64,000 bases of DNA. Origin: Kitasatospora sp. GAS204B (GTDB lineage: Bacteria; Actinomycetota; Actinomycetes; Streptomycetales; Streptomycetaceae). Shown piece after piece: positions 56,067 to 64,000 of this stretch (the first letter of the stretch is position 1; each line of letters begins with the position of its first letter). The translations under genes were made by a program, and so were the position numbers. The stretch is taken from contig NZ_JARZAG010000026.1 in NCBI RefSeq assembly GCF_029892155.1, forward strand, positions 1 through 64,000, in the 5' to 3' direction. The notes beneath the pieces were generated by a model. It was not told the DNA's origin. It did not search any database and saw only the letters and a list, made by a program, of their open reading frames with translations.

Positions 56067-57500
56067 ATGACCACAGCCGAGCAGACCTCGACGACCCTGG
56101 CCGCGGCGGCCGACGACGGCACCGAAGGCGTGCTCGGCGCCCGCTACCGGGCGCTCACGCTGGGGATCGTCTCGGTGGTGCTGCTGCTCGCCTTCGAGGC
56201 GACGGCGGTCAACACCGCGATGCCGGTGGCGGCCCGCGAGCTGCACGGGCTGGGGCTGTACGCGTTCGCCTTCTCCGGCTACTTCACCAGCACGCTCTTC
56301 GCGATGGTGCTCTCCGGTCAGTGGTGCGACCGGCGCGGTCCGGTGCTGCCGCTGTTCGCGGGGATCGGGGTGTTCGCGGGCGGCCTGGTCGTGGCGGGGA
56401 CGGCGGGGAGCATGTGGCTCTTCGTCGGCGGGCGGGCGATCCAGGGGCTGGGCGGCGGGCTGGTGATCGTCGCGCTCTACGTGGTGGTCGGGCGGGCGTT
56501 TCCCGAGCGGTTGCGGCCGGCCGTCTTCGCGGCGTTCTCGGCGGCCTGGGTGCTGCCCTCGATCGTGGGTCCGCTGGTGTCGGGGGCGGTGACCCAGCAC
56601 CTGGGGTGGCGCTGGGTGTTCCTGGCCGTGCCGGTCCTGGTGGTGCTGCCATTGGCGGTGATGGGGCCTGCGCTGCGGCGGGCCGAGCGGGGCCGGCCCG
56701 CGGCGGCGGGTGGCGCGTGGAACCGGCGGCGGATCGGGCTGGCCGCGATGGCCGCGCTCGGCGCCGGACTGCTGCAGTACGCGGGGGAGCGTCTCGACCT
56801 GCTGGGGCTGCTGCCGGCGGTGGCGGGCGCGGGTCTGCTGGTGCCGGCCGTACTGCGGCTGCTGCCGGACGGCACCTTGCGGGCCGCCCGGGGGCTGCCG
56901 ACGCTGATCCTGCTGCGCGGGGTGGCGGCCGGGGCCTTCTTCGCCGCCGAGGCGTTCATCCCGCTGATGATGGTGACCCAGCGGCACCTCTCGCCGACCC
57001 TGGCCGGGCTGACCCTGACCAGCGGCGGACTCTCCTGGGCGCTCGGCTCCTGGCTGCAGGGCCGCCCGGGCGCCGAGCGCCACCGGGAGCGGCTGATCAG
57101 GCTCGGCTTCCTGCTGACCGCCCTGGCGATAGCCGGCGCCGCCCTCGTCCTGATCCCGGCCGTGCCCACCTGGACCGCCGCCGTGGCCTGGGCGTTCGGC
57201 GGGATCGGCATGGGCCTGTCGATCGCCAGCATCAGCGTGCTGATGATGAAGCTCTCCCCGCCCGAGGCGGCCGGCACCAACTCGGCCTCGCTGCAGATGT
57301 CCGACGCGCTCGGCAACGTGCTGCTGGTCGGCCTGGCCGGGGTGCTCTTCACCGCGCTCGGCGGCGGCGCGGTGGCGGCCGCGGACGCGGCCGGCGCGGG
57401 CGGCGGAGCGCGGGCCGGGCTCGCCGCGATCTTCCTGACCATGACGGCCGTCGCGCTGATCGGCGCGGCACTGGCCGGGCGGGTGCGTCCGCGCGGCTGA
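56067..57500 (+). CDS. MFS transporter, drug:proton antiporter type
   Basis: 477 residues with about 12-14 membrane segments. The MFS signature between segments 2 and 3 (GQWCDRRGPVLPL) and the antiporter-like motif in segment 5 (WVLPSIVGPLVSG) suggest an exporter. The substrate is unknown. ATG 56067 is seven bases behind TACCAT (56054-56059), with no ribosome site, so leaderless translation is likely; ATG 56058 overlaps that hexamer. It is divergent from tRNA-Cys. Confidence 0.88.
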   Translation: MTTAEQTSTTLAAAADDGTEGVLGARYRALTLGIVSVVLLLAFEATAVNTAMPVAARELHGLGLYAFAFSGYFTSTLFAMVLSGQWCDRRGPVLPLFAGIGVFAGGLVVAGTAGSMWLFVGGRAIQGLGGGLVIVALYVVVGRAFPERLRPAVFAAFSAAWVLPSIVGPLVSGAVTQHLGWRWVFLAVPVLVVLPLAVMGPALRRAERGRPAAAGGAWNRRRIGLAAMAALGAGLLQYAGERLDLLGLLPAVAGAGLLVPAVLRLLPDGTLRAARGLPTLILLRGVAAGAFFAAEAFIPLMMVTQRHLSPTLAGLTLTSGGLSWALGSWLQGRPGAERHRERLIRLGFLLTALAIAGAALVLIPAVPTWTAAVAWAFGGIGMGLSIASISVLMMKLSPPEAAGTNSASLQMSDALGNVLLVGLAGVLFTALGGGAVAAADAAGAGGGARAGLAAIFLTMTAVALIGAALAGRVRPRG

Positions 57501-57520
57501 CCGGGGCTCCGGACGGCGAG

Positions 57521-57589
57521 AGGGCCGACCCGCGGGGAGCAGCGCCGCGCCGGTGGCGGCTGGTGCTGGTCCTGCGCGAGGTCGGCCCT
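57521..57589. terminator. Inverted repeat between converging genes
   Basis: AGGGCCGAC and GTCGGCCCT, nine-base perfect arms with a 51-base loop, between the MFS gene and the secreted protein gene. It may serve both as a transcription end; the long loop makes this uncertain. Confidence 0.4.
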
Positions 57590-57617
57590 GTCGGGTCGGC
57601 TCCCGGGTGACGGTCCG

Positions 57618-58247
57618 TCAGGAGTCCGAGCGCCGGCGCCGCAGCTGGTGGTAGCTGGCGGCGACCGCGGTGGCCAGCAGGGTGGCGCCGGCCACCATCT
57701 CGGGGACGTTCGGGCCGGTGCTGCCGCCGAGGCCCGCGTGCGTGGGGCCCTGCGGGCCGGGGCCGCCCGGACCGCCCGCGCCGCCCGGACCGGCGGGCCC
57801 GCCGGGCTGCTCGGCGTGGGCGGGCGGCTGGTGGTCCGGCTGGGTCTGCTGGTCGGGCTGCGGCTGGTGGTCGGCGTGGCCGCTGTCGTGCACGGTCAGG
57901 GTGCTGGTCACCTGGCTCTTGCTGACCGTCGTGCACTGGATCGTGACGTCGTAGACGCCGGGCCTGGCGTGGTCCGGCACCTGTGCCATGGCGCCCATCA
58001 GGCCGCGCAGCGAGCCGAGCTTGACGCTCGGGATGTCCTGACCCTCCGCGGCACCCTGCTCGTGCGAGCGGAAGACCGCCTGGCCGCCCGCACTGTCGCA
58101 GTTGCCTCCGTCGAAGACCGCGAACTGGCCGCCGGGGGAGACCGGGTCCGGTTCGATGATGACCGGGTTGGCGGCGGCCGGGCCGGCGCCGCTGAGGCCG
58201 AGGGCCAGGGCCAGCAGCCCGGTGGCGGCGAAGTGACGAGCGCGCAT
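57618..58247 (-). CDS. Secreted, cell-surface-anchored protein of unknown function
   Basis: 209 residues. Signal peptide 1-26 with a cleavage site after AAA, an Ig-like or beta domain (about 27-120, two Cys), then a Pro/Gly/His/Gln-rich stalk (about 122-170). The C-terminus has LGGSTG, a hydrophobic stretch (EMVAGATLLATAVAASY) and RRRR. That order, motif, hydrophobic helix and basic tail, is that of a sortase sorting signal, although the motif is not LPXTG or LAXTG. It may instead simply be membrane-anchored. A sortase gene lies 4.4 kb to the right. Confidence 0.78.
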   Translation of the reverse strand: MRARHFAATGLLALALGLSGAGPAAANPVIIEPDPVSPGGQFAVFDGGNCDSAGGQAVFRSHEQGAAEGQDIPSVKLGSLRGLMGAMAQVPDHARPGVYDVTIQCTTVSKSQVTSTLTVHDSGHADHQPQPDQQTQPDHQPPAHAEQPGGPAGPGGAGGPGGPGPQGPTHAGLGGSTGPNVPEMVAGATLLATAVAASYHQLRRRRSDS

Positions 58248-58431
58248 GGTGCATCTCCGAGGACGCGGCCGCGGGGCTGGCCCCGCAGGGGAGTAGGAGA
58301 AACCGTGTCCTGGGATCCAGGGGACGATTCCGGCCGATGGTGCGCATCCGCACCAAGTCGGTGCGGGGGGCCGAAAACCGGCGGCTACCTGGGGTGATGC
58401 AGGCTCACCCGGGGTAGCGCCGAACGGGGGG

Positions 58432-59700
58432 TCAGCGGGTCGCGCCGAGGAAACTCGACCAGCCGCCGGCCGGCGCCTCGCCGACCGCCAGCGACTGCAG
58501 CTTGCGCAGCACCACCGGGTCCTGCGCCTCCAGCCACTGCACCAGCTGGCGGAAGGAGACCAGCCGCACCTCGGGCCGGTCCGCGATGGTCCGCAGCACC
58601 TCCTCCACCGCGTTCATGTAGATGCCGCCGTTCCACTGCTCGAAGTGGTTGCCGATGTACATCGGCGCGCGGTTGGTGCTGTAGGCGCGCTCGAAGCCCG
58701 CCAGGTAGGAGTCCCGGGCCTGCTTCTGCCAGGCGGCGCGCATCGCCGGGTTGCCCTTGGTGTTGTCGCCGGACTGGTTGTACATGATGTTGTAGTCCAT
58801 CGAGAGCACCTGGAAGGTGTGCCCGGGGAACGGGATGGACTGCAGCGGCATGTCCCACAGCGCGCCGCCCTGGATCTTCTGCGGCCAGATCTGCAGCCCG
58901 CCGGGCCCGCTGGTGTCGTACTTCCAGCCGCGGGCCGCCGCCGTCGGCAGCAGGCCGCGCTGGCCCTCCAGGCAGGGGGTGCGGCCGCCGATCAGCTCCT
59001 TGCGGTAGTCGAAGGGCAGTGCGGGCAGGTCGGTGAAGCCGGTGTTGGTCCGCCAGTTCATGACGAAGGACATCGCCTGCTCGATCTCGCTGTCCCAGTC
59101 GTCGGGGGACCACTTGCCGCCGCCGGTCGGGCCGCAGAAGTGGCCGTTGAAGTGGGTGCCGATCTCGTGGCCGTCCAGCCAGGCGGCGCTGATCTGGGTC
59201 AGCGTGTCGTGGATGTGCTGGTCGCTCAGGTAGCCGATGTCGGAGGCGCCGACGTGGTGCTGCGGCGGGTGGTAGAGCTCCTTCTTGGACTCCGGCAGGG
59301 TGTAGATCCCGCTCAGGAAGAAGGTCATCGAGGCCTGGTGGTCCTTGGCCAGCTGCCGGAACCGGGAGAACAGCCGGTCGTCCAGCTCGCCCGCGCCGTC
59401 CCACGAGAAGACCACGAACTGCGGCGGTCTTTCGCCCAGTTCGAGCGGGACCGGCTGCGGCTGCCCGGGCTGCGGGCCGGTGTCGGAGGTGGAACCGTCG
59501 CCGATCACCGTGGCGGGGGGCTTGGCCGGGGTGCTCGGGGCGGCGGCGGAGGCGGAGGGCGAGGCGCCGGTGCTCGGGACCGGCGCGGCCCCCGCAGCGT
59601 CGGCCTTGCCGGTGGTACCGGGGCGGGCACAGCCGGCCGCCACCGTCGCGGCGGTGGCGGCACCGGCGGTGAGCAGGGTCCGGCGGGACAGCGCGTCCAT
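58432..59700 (-). CDS. Tat-exported lipoprotein, polysaccharide deacetylase (NodB)-like
   Basis: 422 residues. The N-terminus has twin arginines (SRRTLLTAG) and lipobox TVAAGC with Cys24, so a folded protein should be exported by Tat and lipidated. A Ser/Pro/Ala linker (about 25-85) precedes a NodB-like domain: VFSWDGAGELDD for the Asp region and HEIGTHFNGH for the two metal-binding His. The substrate may be peptidoglycan or another surface glycan. The sequence is quite divergent from classical deacetylases (SWDGAG instead of TFDDGP), so activity is not certain. Confidence 0.82.
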   Translation of the reverse strand: MDALSRRTLLTAGAATAATVAAGCARPGTTGKADAAGAAPVPSTGASPSASAAAPSTPAKPPATVIGDGSTSDTGPQPGQPQPVPLELGERPPQFVVFSWDGAGELDDRLFSRFRQLAKDHQASMTFFLSGIYTLPESKKELYHPPQHHVGASDIGYLSDQHIHDTLTQISAAWLDGHEIGTHFNGHFCGPTGGGKWSPDDWDSEIEQAMSFVMNWRTNTGFTDLPALPFDYRKELIGGRTPCLEGQRGLLPTAAARGWKYDTSGPGGLQIWPQKIQGGALWDMPLQSIPFPGHTFQVLSMDYNIMYNQSGDNTKGNPAMRAAWQKQARDSYLAGFERAYSTNRAPMYIGNHFEQWNGGIYMNAVEEVLRTIADRPEVRLVSFRQLVQWLEAQDPVVLRKLQSLAVGEAPAGGWSSFLGATR

Positions 59701-60014
59701 ACATCACTCCAGTTCGAGCGGTTCGGTCGGAGCAGACCCGGTCTGCGCCGGTGGGCGGTGCGGGCTGCCGCGCGGGTCGCGGCGGCGAGGGCCCAACGGC
59801 GAGGCGGCGTATGAATTGTGGCGAAGAGTCCGCTGAAATGCCGTTATGGGCGATTTGTCCACCAGGATGGCACGGTACTCTCCGCGCCAGCGGGATGGCG
59901 GCGGCGCAACGCCTGTCGGACGGAGCGGAGCGGCGTGTCGAGGTGCGCCGGGCCCCGAAAGATCATCAGATTGGACGCGGGCCACGGGGAGCGCGGCGGG
60001 AGGAGAACGGGGCC
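59701..60014. promoter_or_regulatory. Divergent region upstream of the lysyltransferase-like gene
   Basis: 314 bases without a gene. TTGTCC (59855-59860), a 15-base spacer and TACTCT (59876-59881) could be a promoter for the gene at 60015, giving a leader of about 125 bases ending in GGAGGAG-like DNA. TATGAAT near 59811 is another -10-like site. Confidence 0.45.
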
Positions 60015-62630
60015 ATGTGGGACTCGGTGCAGGACGCCTACCACTCCCGCATCGTCGAACCCGGACGGGAGCCGCTCTTCCTGCTGCTGGTCGGCCTGAT
60101 CGCGGCCTTCCTCCTCATCCGGTTCAGCACCCGGATGATCCGGCGCGGCACCCCCTGGTGGCCGGGCAACGTGGCCCCGGGCGGCCTGCACATCCACCAC
60201 GTGGTCTTCGGGCAGGCCATGATGCTGGTCGCCGGGATCGGCGGCTTCACCTACCACGGCGCCCAGGGCGGGCTGCGCGACGCGCTGGGCTTCACCTTCG
60301 GGGCGGGCTGCGGGCTGGTGCTGGACGAGTTCGCCCTGGTGCTGCACCTGGAGGACGTCTACTGGAGCGAGCAGGGCCGCAAGTCGGTGGACGCGGTGAT
60401 CCTGGCCATCTCCGTGATCGCGCTGCTGCTGCTCGGCCAGCTGCCGCTCGGCGGGTTCACCGGCAAGCCCTCGGTCGGGCAAGCGGCCGGGGCCGCGGTC
60501 CTGCTGGTCCTGGTGGTGGTCAGCCTGCTCAAGGGCAAGCTGTGGACCGGGCTGATCGGCGTCATGCTGCCGGTGCTGGCGGTGGTCGGTGCGATCCGGC
60601 TGGCCCGGCCCGGCAGCCCGTGGGCCCGCTGGCGCTACCGCAGCCGGCCCAAGCGGATGGCCAGGGCCGAGCGGCGCGAAGCGCGGGTGCACCGCCGGGT
60701 GACGGCGTTCAAGGTGGGCGCCTACAACCTGCTGGCCGGCACCCCGGACCAGGCGCCGGCCGCCGAACCGGTGGTGGAGCCGGCGCCCGCTGCCGCACCG
60801 CGCCCCGGCCCGGCCGCCGCTGCGGCGGAGCCGGCCCGCGCGCGGCCGCTGCCCCCGTGGCGCCGCCGCTGCGCCGTCTTCGCCGAGTGGTACCTGCGGA
60901 TCGCCGCCCTGATCAACCTGTCGGCCGGGCTGATCGCCCCGTTCCGGGAGCGGGTGCACCGGGCCAACACCGGCGACCTCTTCACCCCCGTGCTGGTCAC
61001 CGCCGGCTTCACCGCCGCGCTCTTCGCCGCGCTGCTGGCCGTGATGCTGCGCCGCCGCAAGCGGGCCGCCTGGATCGTGGCCACCGCGGTGGTCGCGCTC
61101 TACACGGTGGCCTTCGGGCTGGCCCTGGCGATCCAGCCGGAGGACCGGGCGCACCCGTTCAACTGGGTCTCGGCCGCGCTCACCGTGCTGCTGCTGGCCG
61201 CGCTGCTGGCGAGCAGGCGGGCCTTCCACGCCAGGGGCGCGCGCGGCAACCTGCCGCTGGGCCTGTCCGTGCTGCTGATCGGCGGCGCGCTGGTCACCGC
61301 GCTGGGCGCGCTGCTGGTGCGGGTCGGCACCGAGCCCGAGGCAGGCTGGGGCGACTCCTTCGGGTACGCGCTGGTGCGCCTGTTCACCGTCTCCGGCTTC
61401 GGCCAGGTGACCTCGCGGGTCGCCGTCGACCGCTGGGCCGACCTGACCATCAACGTGCTCGGGGCCGCGCTCTTCCTGCTGGTGCTGCGGGTCTTCTTCC
61501 GCTCCCCGCAAGGGCGGGTGCACCTGGAGCCGGACGACGAGCGGCGGCTGCGCGCGCTGCTGGAGGCGCACGGCGCGCGCGACTCGCTCGGCTACTTCGC
61601 GCTGCGCCGCGACAAGTCGGTCTGCTGGTCGCCGTCCGGCAAGGCCGCCGTGCTCTACCGGGTGGTCAACGGCGTGGCGCTGGCCTCCGGCGACCCGATC
61701 GGCGACCCGGAGGCCTGGCCGCAGGCGATCGAGGGCTGGCGGGAGCTGGCCCGGGTGAACGCCTGGGTGCCGGCCGTCACCGGTGCCGGCGAGCAGGCCG
61801 GCACGATCTACCGGCGGGTCGGCCTCAAGGCGCTGGAGTTCGGTGACGAGGCGATCGTCGAGGTGGCCGACTTCAGCCTGGAGGGCCGCAGCATGCGCAC
61901 CCTGCGCCAGACCCACAACCGGGTCCGCAAGGCCGGCTACCGCGCGGTGATCCGCCGGCACCGCGAGATCCCCGAGGCGGAACTCGCCGAGCTGGTGCAC
62001 CTGGCCGACGCCTGGCGGCACGGGCGCACCGAGCGCGGCTTCTCGATGGCGCTGGGCCGGCTCGGCGATCCGGCCGACGGCGAGTGCGTGCTGGCCGAGT
62101 GCCGGGACGAGAACGACCGCACCTGCGCGCTGCTCAGCTTCGTGCCCTGGGGTGCGCACGGCCTCTCGCTCGACCTGATGCGCCGGGACCGGGAGTCGGA
62201 GAACGGGCTGGTCGAGTTCCTGGTCACCGAGCTGCTGCTGGGCGGCGCGGCCGGTCGGCTGCCGGTGACCCGGGTCTCGCTGAACTTCGCGATGTTCCGC
62301 TACGTCTTCGAGCAGGGCGCCAAACTGGGCGCCGGGCCGGTGCTGCGGCTCAACCGGGCGGTGCTGCGCTTCCTCTCCCGCTGGTGGCAGCTGGAGTCGC
62401 TGTACCGGGCCAACGCCAAGTACCAGCCGGCCTGGGAGCCGCGCTTCGTGCTCTACGAGAAGTCCTCCGAGCTGCCCACCATCGCGGTCGCCAACGGGTT
62501 GGCCGAGGGCTTCCTGGTCCGGCCCAGGTTGCTGGGCGTGGGCTCGCGGCGGCGCGGCGGCGCACCTCACTCGTCCGGCGGCGCAACCGGTGCGGGGGAG
62601 CGGGGCGCCGGATTGGCTGAGCGCAGGTGA
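60015..62630 (+). CDS. Membrane fusion protein with C-terminal phosphatidylglycerol lysyltransferase (DUF2156) domain
   Basis: 871 residues in three parts. Part one (1 to about 235) is a six-helix membrane domain with PGGLHIHHVVFG and LVLDEFALVLHLEDVYWSEQGRKSVD, a family otherwise found as a separate actinobacterial membrane protein. A Pro/Ala/Glu linker follows (about 243-280). Part two has about six more membrane segments (290-500). Part three is the cytoplasmic DUF2156 domain (about 510-840), as in MprF and LysX, which transfers an amino acid from aminoacyl-tRNA to phosphatidylglycerol. No lysyl-tRNA synthetase domain is attached. ATG 60015 is behind AGGAGAA. The sortase gene overlaps its stop codon. 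Confidence 0.88.
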   Translation: MWDSVQDAYHSRIVEPGREPLFLLLVGLIAAFLLIRFSTRMIRRGTPWWPGNVAPGGLHIHHVVFGQAMMLVAGIGGFTYHGAQGGLRDALGFTFGAGCGLVLDEFALVLHLEDVYWSEQGRKSVDAVILAISVIALLLLGQLPLGGFTGKPSVGQAAGAAVLLVLVVVSLLKGKLWTGLIGVMLPVLAVVGAIRLARPGSPWARWRYRSRPKRMARAERREARVHRRVTAFKVGAYNLLAGTPDQAPAAEPVVEPAPAAAPRPGPAAAAAEPARARPLPPWRRRCAVFAEWYLRIAALINLSAGLIAPFRERVHRANTGDLFTPVLVTAGFTAALFAALLAVMLRRRKRAAWIVATAVVALYTVAFGLALAIQPEDRAHPFNWVSAALTVLLLAALLASRRAFHARGARGNLPLGLSVLLIGGALVTALGALLVRVGTEPEAGWGDSFGYALVRLFTVSGFGQVTSRVAVDRWADLTINVLGAALFLLVLRVFFRSPQGRVHLEPDDERRLRALLEAHGARDSLGYFALRRDKSVCWSPSGKAAVLYRVVNGVALASGDPIGDPEAWPQAIEGWRELARVNAWVPAVTGAGEQAGTIYRRVGLKALEFGDEAIVEVADFSLEGRSMRTLRQTHNRVRKAGYRAVIRRHREIPEAELAELVHLADAWRHGRTERGFSMALGRLGDPADGECVLAECRDENDRTCALLSFVPWGAHGLSLDLMRRDRESENGLVEFLVTELLLGGAAGRLPVTRVSLNFAMFRYVFEQGAKLGAGPVLRLNRAVLRFLSRWWQLESLYRANAKYQPAWEPRFVLYEKSSELPTIAVANGLAEGFLVRPRLLGVGSRRRGGAPHSSGGATGAGERGAGLAERR

Positions 62631-63295
62631 TGGCCGATCAGCGAACGGGAGCCGGCGTGAGCGGGCGGAGGAGTCCCTGGTCGGGGGCGGTGGCGCTGGG
62701 GGCGACGGTGGTGGTGGGGGCCTGGCTGGTGCAGGACGGCACGCACGGCACGCTGCCGCCCGCCCCGTCCCCCGCGCAGGCGCTCGCCGACGGGGCGATC
62801 CACCCGGCCGCGCTCAGCGGCACCCCGATGGCCCGCTCGGTGCCGGTGCGGATCAGCATCCCGGCGATCGGGCTGAACGCCCCGGTGACCGGGGTCGGCC
62901 TGGACGGCGCCAGCCATCTGGCCACTCCGCCGGACCACGAGCGCAACCTGGCCGGCTGGTACCAGGACGGGGTGACGCCCGGTCAGCGCGGCACCGCACT
63001 GCTGGTCGGCCATGTGGACACCGCCGCCGGACCCGCGGTCTTCTACGGCCTGGGGGCCCTGCGTCGCGGCGAGCGGATCGACGTGGTCCGGGCCGACGGC
63101 GGCACCGCCTGGTTCGTGGTCGACGCCATCGACGTCTACGACAAGTCCGCCTTCCCGGACCACCGGGTCTACGGCCGGGCCCCCGACGCGCAGCTGCGGC
63201 TGATCACCTGCGGCGGCGGCTTCAGCAAGGGGCGGGGCTACCAGGGCAACGTCGTGGTGTACGCGCACCTGACGGGCCATCGGGGAGTGGCGTGA
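62627..63295 (+). CDS. Class F-type sortase
   Basis: 222 residues. An N-terminal membrane anchor (about 19-36), a Pro-rich linker, then the sortase barrel with His129 (LVGHVDT), Cys195 (LITCGGGF) and Arg203 as the likely catalytic set. The pattern GHVDTA and TCGGGF fits the class E/F sortases of actinobacteria. It joins surface proteins to the cell wall after cutting a C-terminal signal. GTG 62627 overlaps the preceding stop (GTGATG); ATG 62630 is the alternative. The only nearby protein with a sorting-like tail is at 57618-58247. Confidence 0.9.
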   Translation: MMADQRTGAGVSGRRSPWSGAVALGATVVVGAWLVQDGTHGTLPPAPSPAQALADGAIHPAALSGTPMARSVPVRISIPAIGLNAPVTGVGLDGASHLATPPDHERNLAGWYQDGVTPGQRGTALLVGHVDTAAGPAVFYGLGALRRGERIDVVRADGGTAWFVVDAIDVYDKSAFPDHRVYGRAPDAQLRLITCGGGFSKGRGYQGNVVVYAHLTGHRGVA

Positions 63296-63308
63296 CACGC
63301 CGCGGCGG

Positions 63309-63740
63309 TCACCGCAGCAGCTCGGCCAGCGCCCGGTCCGCGTCCAGGTGGCGGGCCTCCGCGCCGTCCGGCACGCACCGGTAGCTGGCCGACAGGAACC
63401 GCCGCAGGTCGCCGGCCTCGAACCGGAGCAGCGCGATGCCCTCGGGGGCCCGCAGCTCGACCATGGTGTACGGCCCGCGGGAGGGCCGGATGTGCACGTC
63501 CCCGAGGCCCGTCGGCAGGTTCAGCCCGGTGGCCAGCAACTGCCGGGCGAACACCCAGACCACCTCGGCCCCGGGCCGCGGGTCGAGCCGCTCGTCCAGC
63601 GAGTACTCGCTGGGGAAGGCCATCCGCACCGCGAGCGGGTCGTCGGCCCGGTAGCGCAGTTCCGCGCCCAGGCCGGTGGAGCAGTGGCCGGAGAGGATCA
63701 GGCGGGCGTGGACGGTGTGCTCGACGGTGGCGCTGCGCAT
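63309..63740 (-). CDS. ssgG: SsgA-like sporulation/cell division regulator, SsgG-like
   Basis: 143 residues, the size of SALPs. The family pattern FPSEYSLDE ... VVWVFARQLLATGL ... GDVHIRPS is clear. SALPs are limited to morphologically complex actinomycetes and steer septum placement and wall remodelling during sporulation. I assign SsgG from its place near hup, murA and the malic enzyme gene, as I recall for S. coelicolor; the sequence alone would only say SALP. ATG 63740 has GAGGAG upstream. Confidence 0.85.
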   Translation of the reverse strand: MRSATVEHTVHARLILSGHCSTGLGAELRYRADDPLAVRMAFPSEYSLDERLDPRPGAEVVWVFARQLLATGLNLPTGLGDVHIRPSRGPYTMVELRAPEGIALLRFEAGDLRRFLSASYRCVPDGAEARHLDADRALAELLR

Positions 63741-63897
63741 CGGGGGCTCCTCGGCGTGGGGACGGGGCTGCATGAGGAGAGAGTGGGGTGGGGGCGGGGG
63801 ATTACTCGGGTCGGGTGGGGCGAACGGGTGATCTGGGTCACACAGGTCCGCTGGAATCCTGGTACCAGATTGGCCCCATGCGAGTAGTCTCGAAGGC

Positions 63898-64000
63898 ATG
63901 GCAATGAACCTTCGTCTCCGGGACGACCAGGCAGAGGCCCTGAAGCAGCGAGCCGAGCAGGAGGGGACCAGCATGAATGCCATAGTGGTCAAGGCGGTGG
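63898..64000 (+). CDS. Ribbon-helix-helix (Arc/CopG-like) protein, partial at window end
   Basis: The first 34 residues (from MAMNLRLRDD, with QAEALKQRAEQEGTSMN) form a ribbon-helix-helix start as seen in FitA or antitoxin-type repressors. The gene runs off the window. ATG 63898 is seven bases behind TAGTCT (63885-63890), suggesting a leaderless mRNA. A toxin gene, for example Fic/Doc-type, may follow outside the window. Confidence 0.75.
   Translation, partial: MAMNLRLRDDQAEALKQRAEQEGTSMNAIVVKAV

Overview
This window is chromosomal DNA from a high-GC, mycelial actinomycete, almost certainly a member of the Streptomycetaceae (Streptomyces, Kitasatospora or Streptacidiphilus). The basis is GC-rich third codon positions throughout, GTG and TTG starts, an SsgA-like sporulation protein, the very large NAD-glutamate dehydrogenase first described in Streptomyces, and a gene order that I recall from Streptomyces chromosomes (mtrAB-lpqB-comF-hpf-secA, gdh, pkaA/pkaB, prfB, ftsEX, smpB/ssrA, helD, malic enzyme, hup, murA). 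Part of this order (mtrA-mtrB-lpqB, comF, hpf, secA, Rv3235-like) is also shared with mycobacteria. It is core chromosome, with no sign of a large mobile island, phage or CRISPR array.

Layout. 1-90: end of a 5S rRNA and its terminator. 128-823: an IS630-like DDE domain without its DNA-binding half. 837-6381 (minus): a five-gene MoxR/DUF58 membrane operon. 6621-11290: the MtrA-MtrB-LpqB envelope signalling operon. 11278-20384: a ComF-like protein, ribosome hibernation factor, an orphan NarL-type regulator, a YcaQ/AlkX-like glycosylase, SecA, and small conserved genes. 20468-27345: pruA and the 1648-residue glutamate dehydrogenase, together a proline-to-2-oxoglutarate route. 27446-33837: an orphan FHA-FtsK ATPase divergent from two Ser/Thr kinases. 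33847-41084: prfB, ftsE, ftsX, an S41 protease, smpB, a membrane esterase and ssrA (tmRNA). 41298-46317: HelD-family RNA polymerase recycling protein, malic enzyme and HU. 46482-50745: murA (minus), YqgE, DUF3039 and a GH20 hexosaminidase. 51095-55580: a three-subunit xanthine-dehydrogenase-like operon. 55714-55871 (minus): tRNA-Cys behind a tiny cysteine-rich ORF. 56067-64000: an MFS transporter, a secreted protein, a Tat lipoprotein of the NodB type, an aminoacyl-phosphatidylglycerol synthase fusion, a class F-type sortase, an SsgG-like protein and the start of a ribbon-helix-helix gene.

The most unusual points are these. First, the xanthine-dehydrogenase-like operon keeps all its FeS and FAD motifs but has lost the catalytic-site motifs of the molybdenum subunit, and its FeS subunit carries a long tail with six TPAHG repeats. 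Second, an 18-codon ORF with a good ribosome site, three Cys codons and a downstream hairpin lies between a promoter and tRNA-Cys(GCA), in the layout of a cysteine-responsive leader. Third, the tmRNA encodes an unusually short tag, ANVKRDSLALAA. Fourth, a transposase catalytic domain with its DDE acids intact survives as a clean ORF directly behind an rRNA operon. Seven genes have a -10-like hexamer 6-8 bases before the start codon and no good Shine-Dalgarno sequence, so they look leaderless. All functional statements come from reading the sequence and from knowledge of the families; no database search was run.
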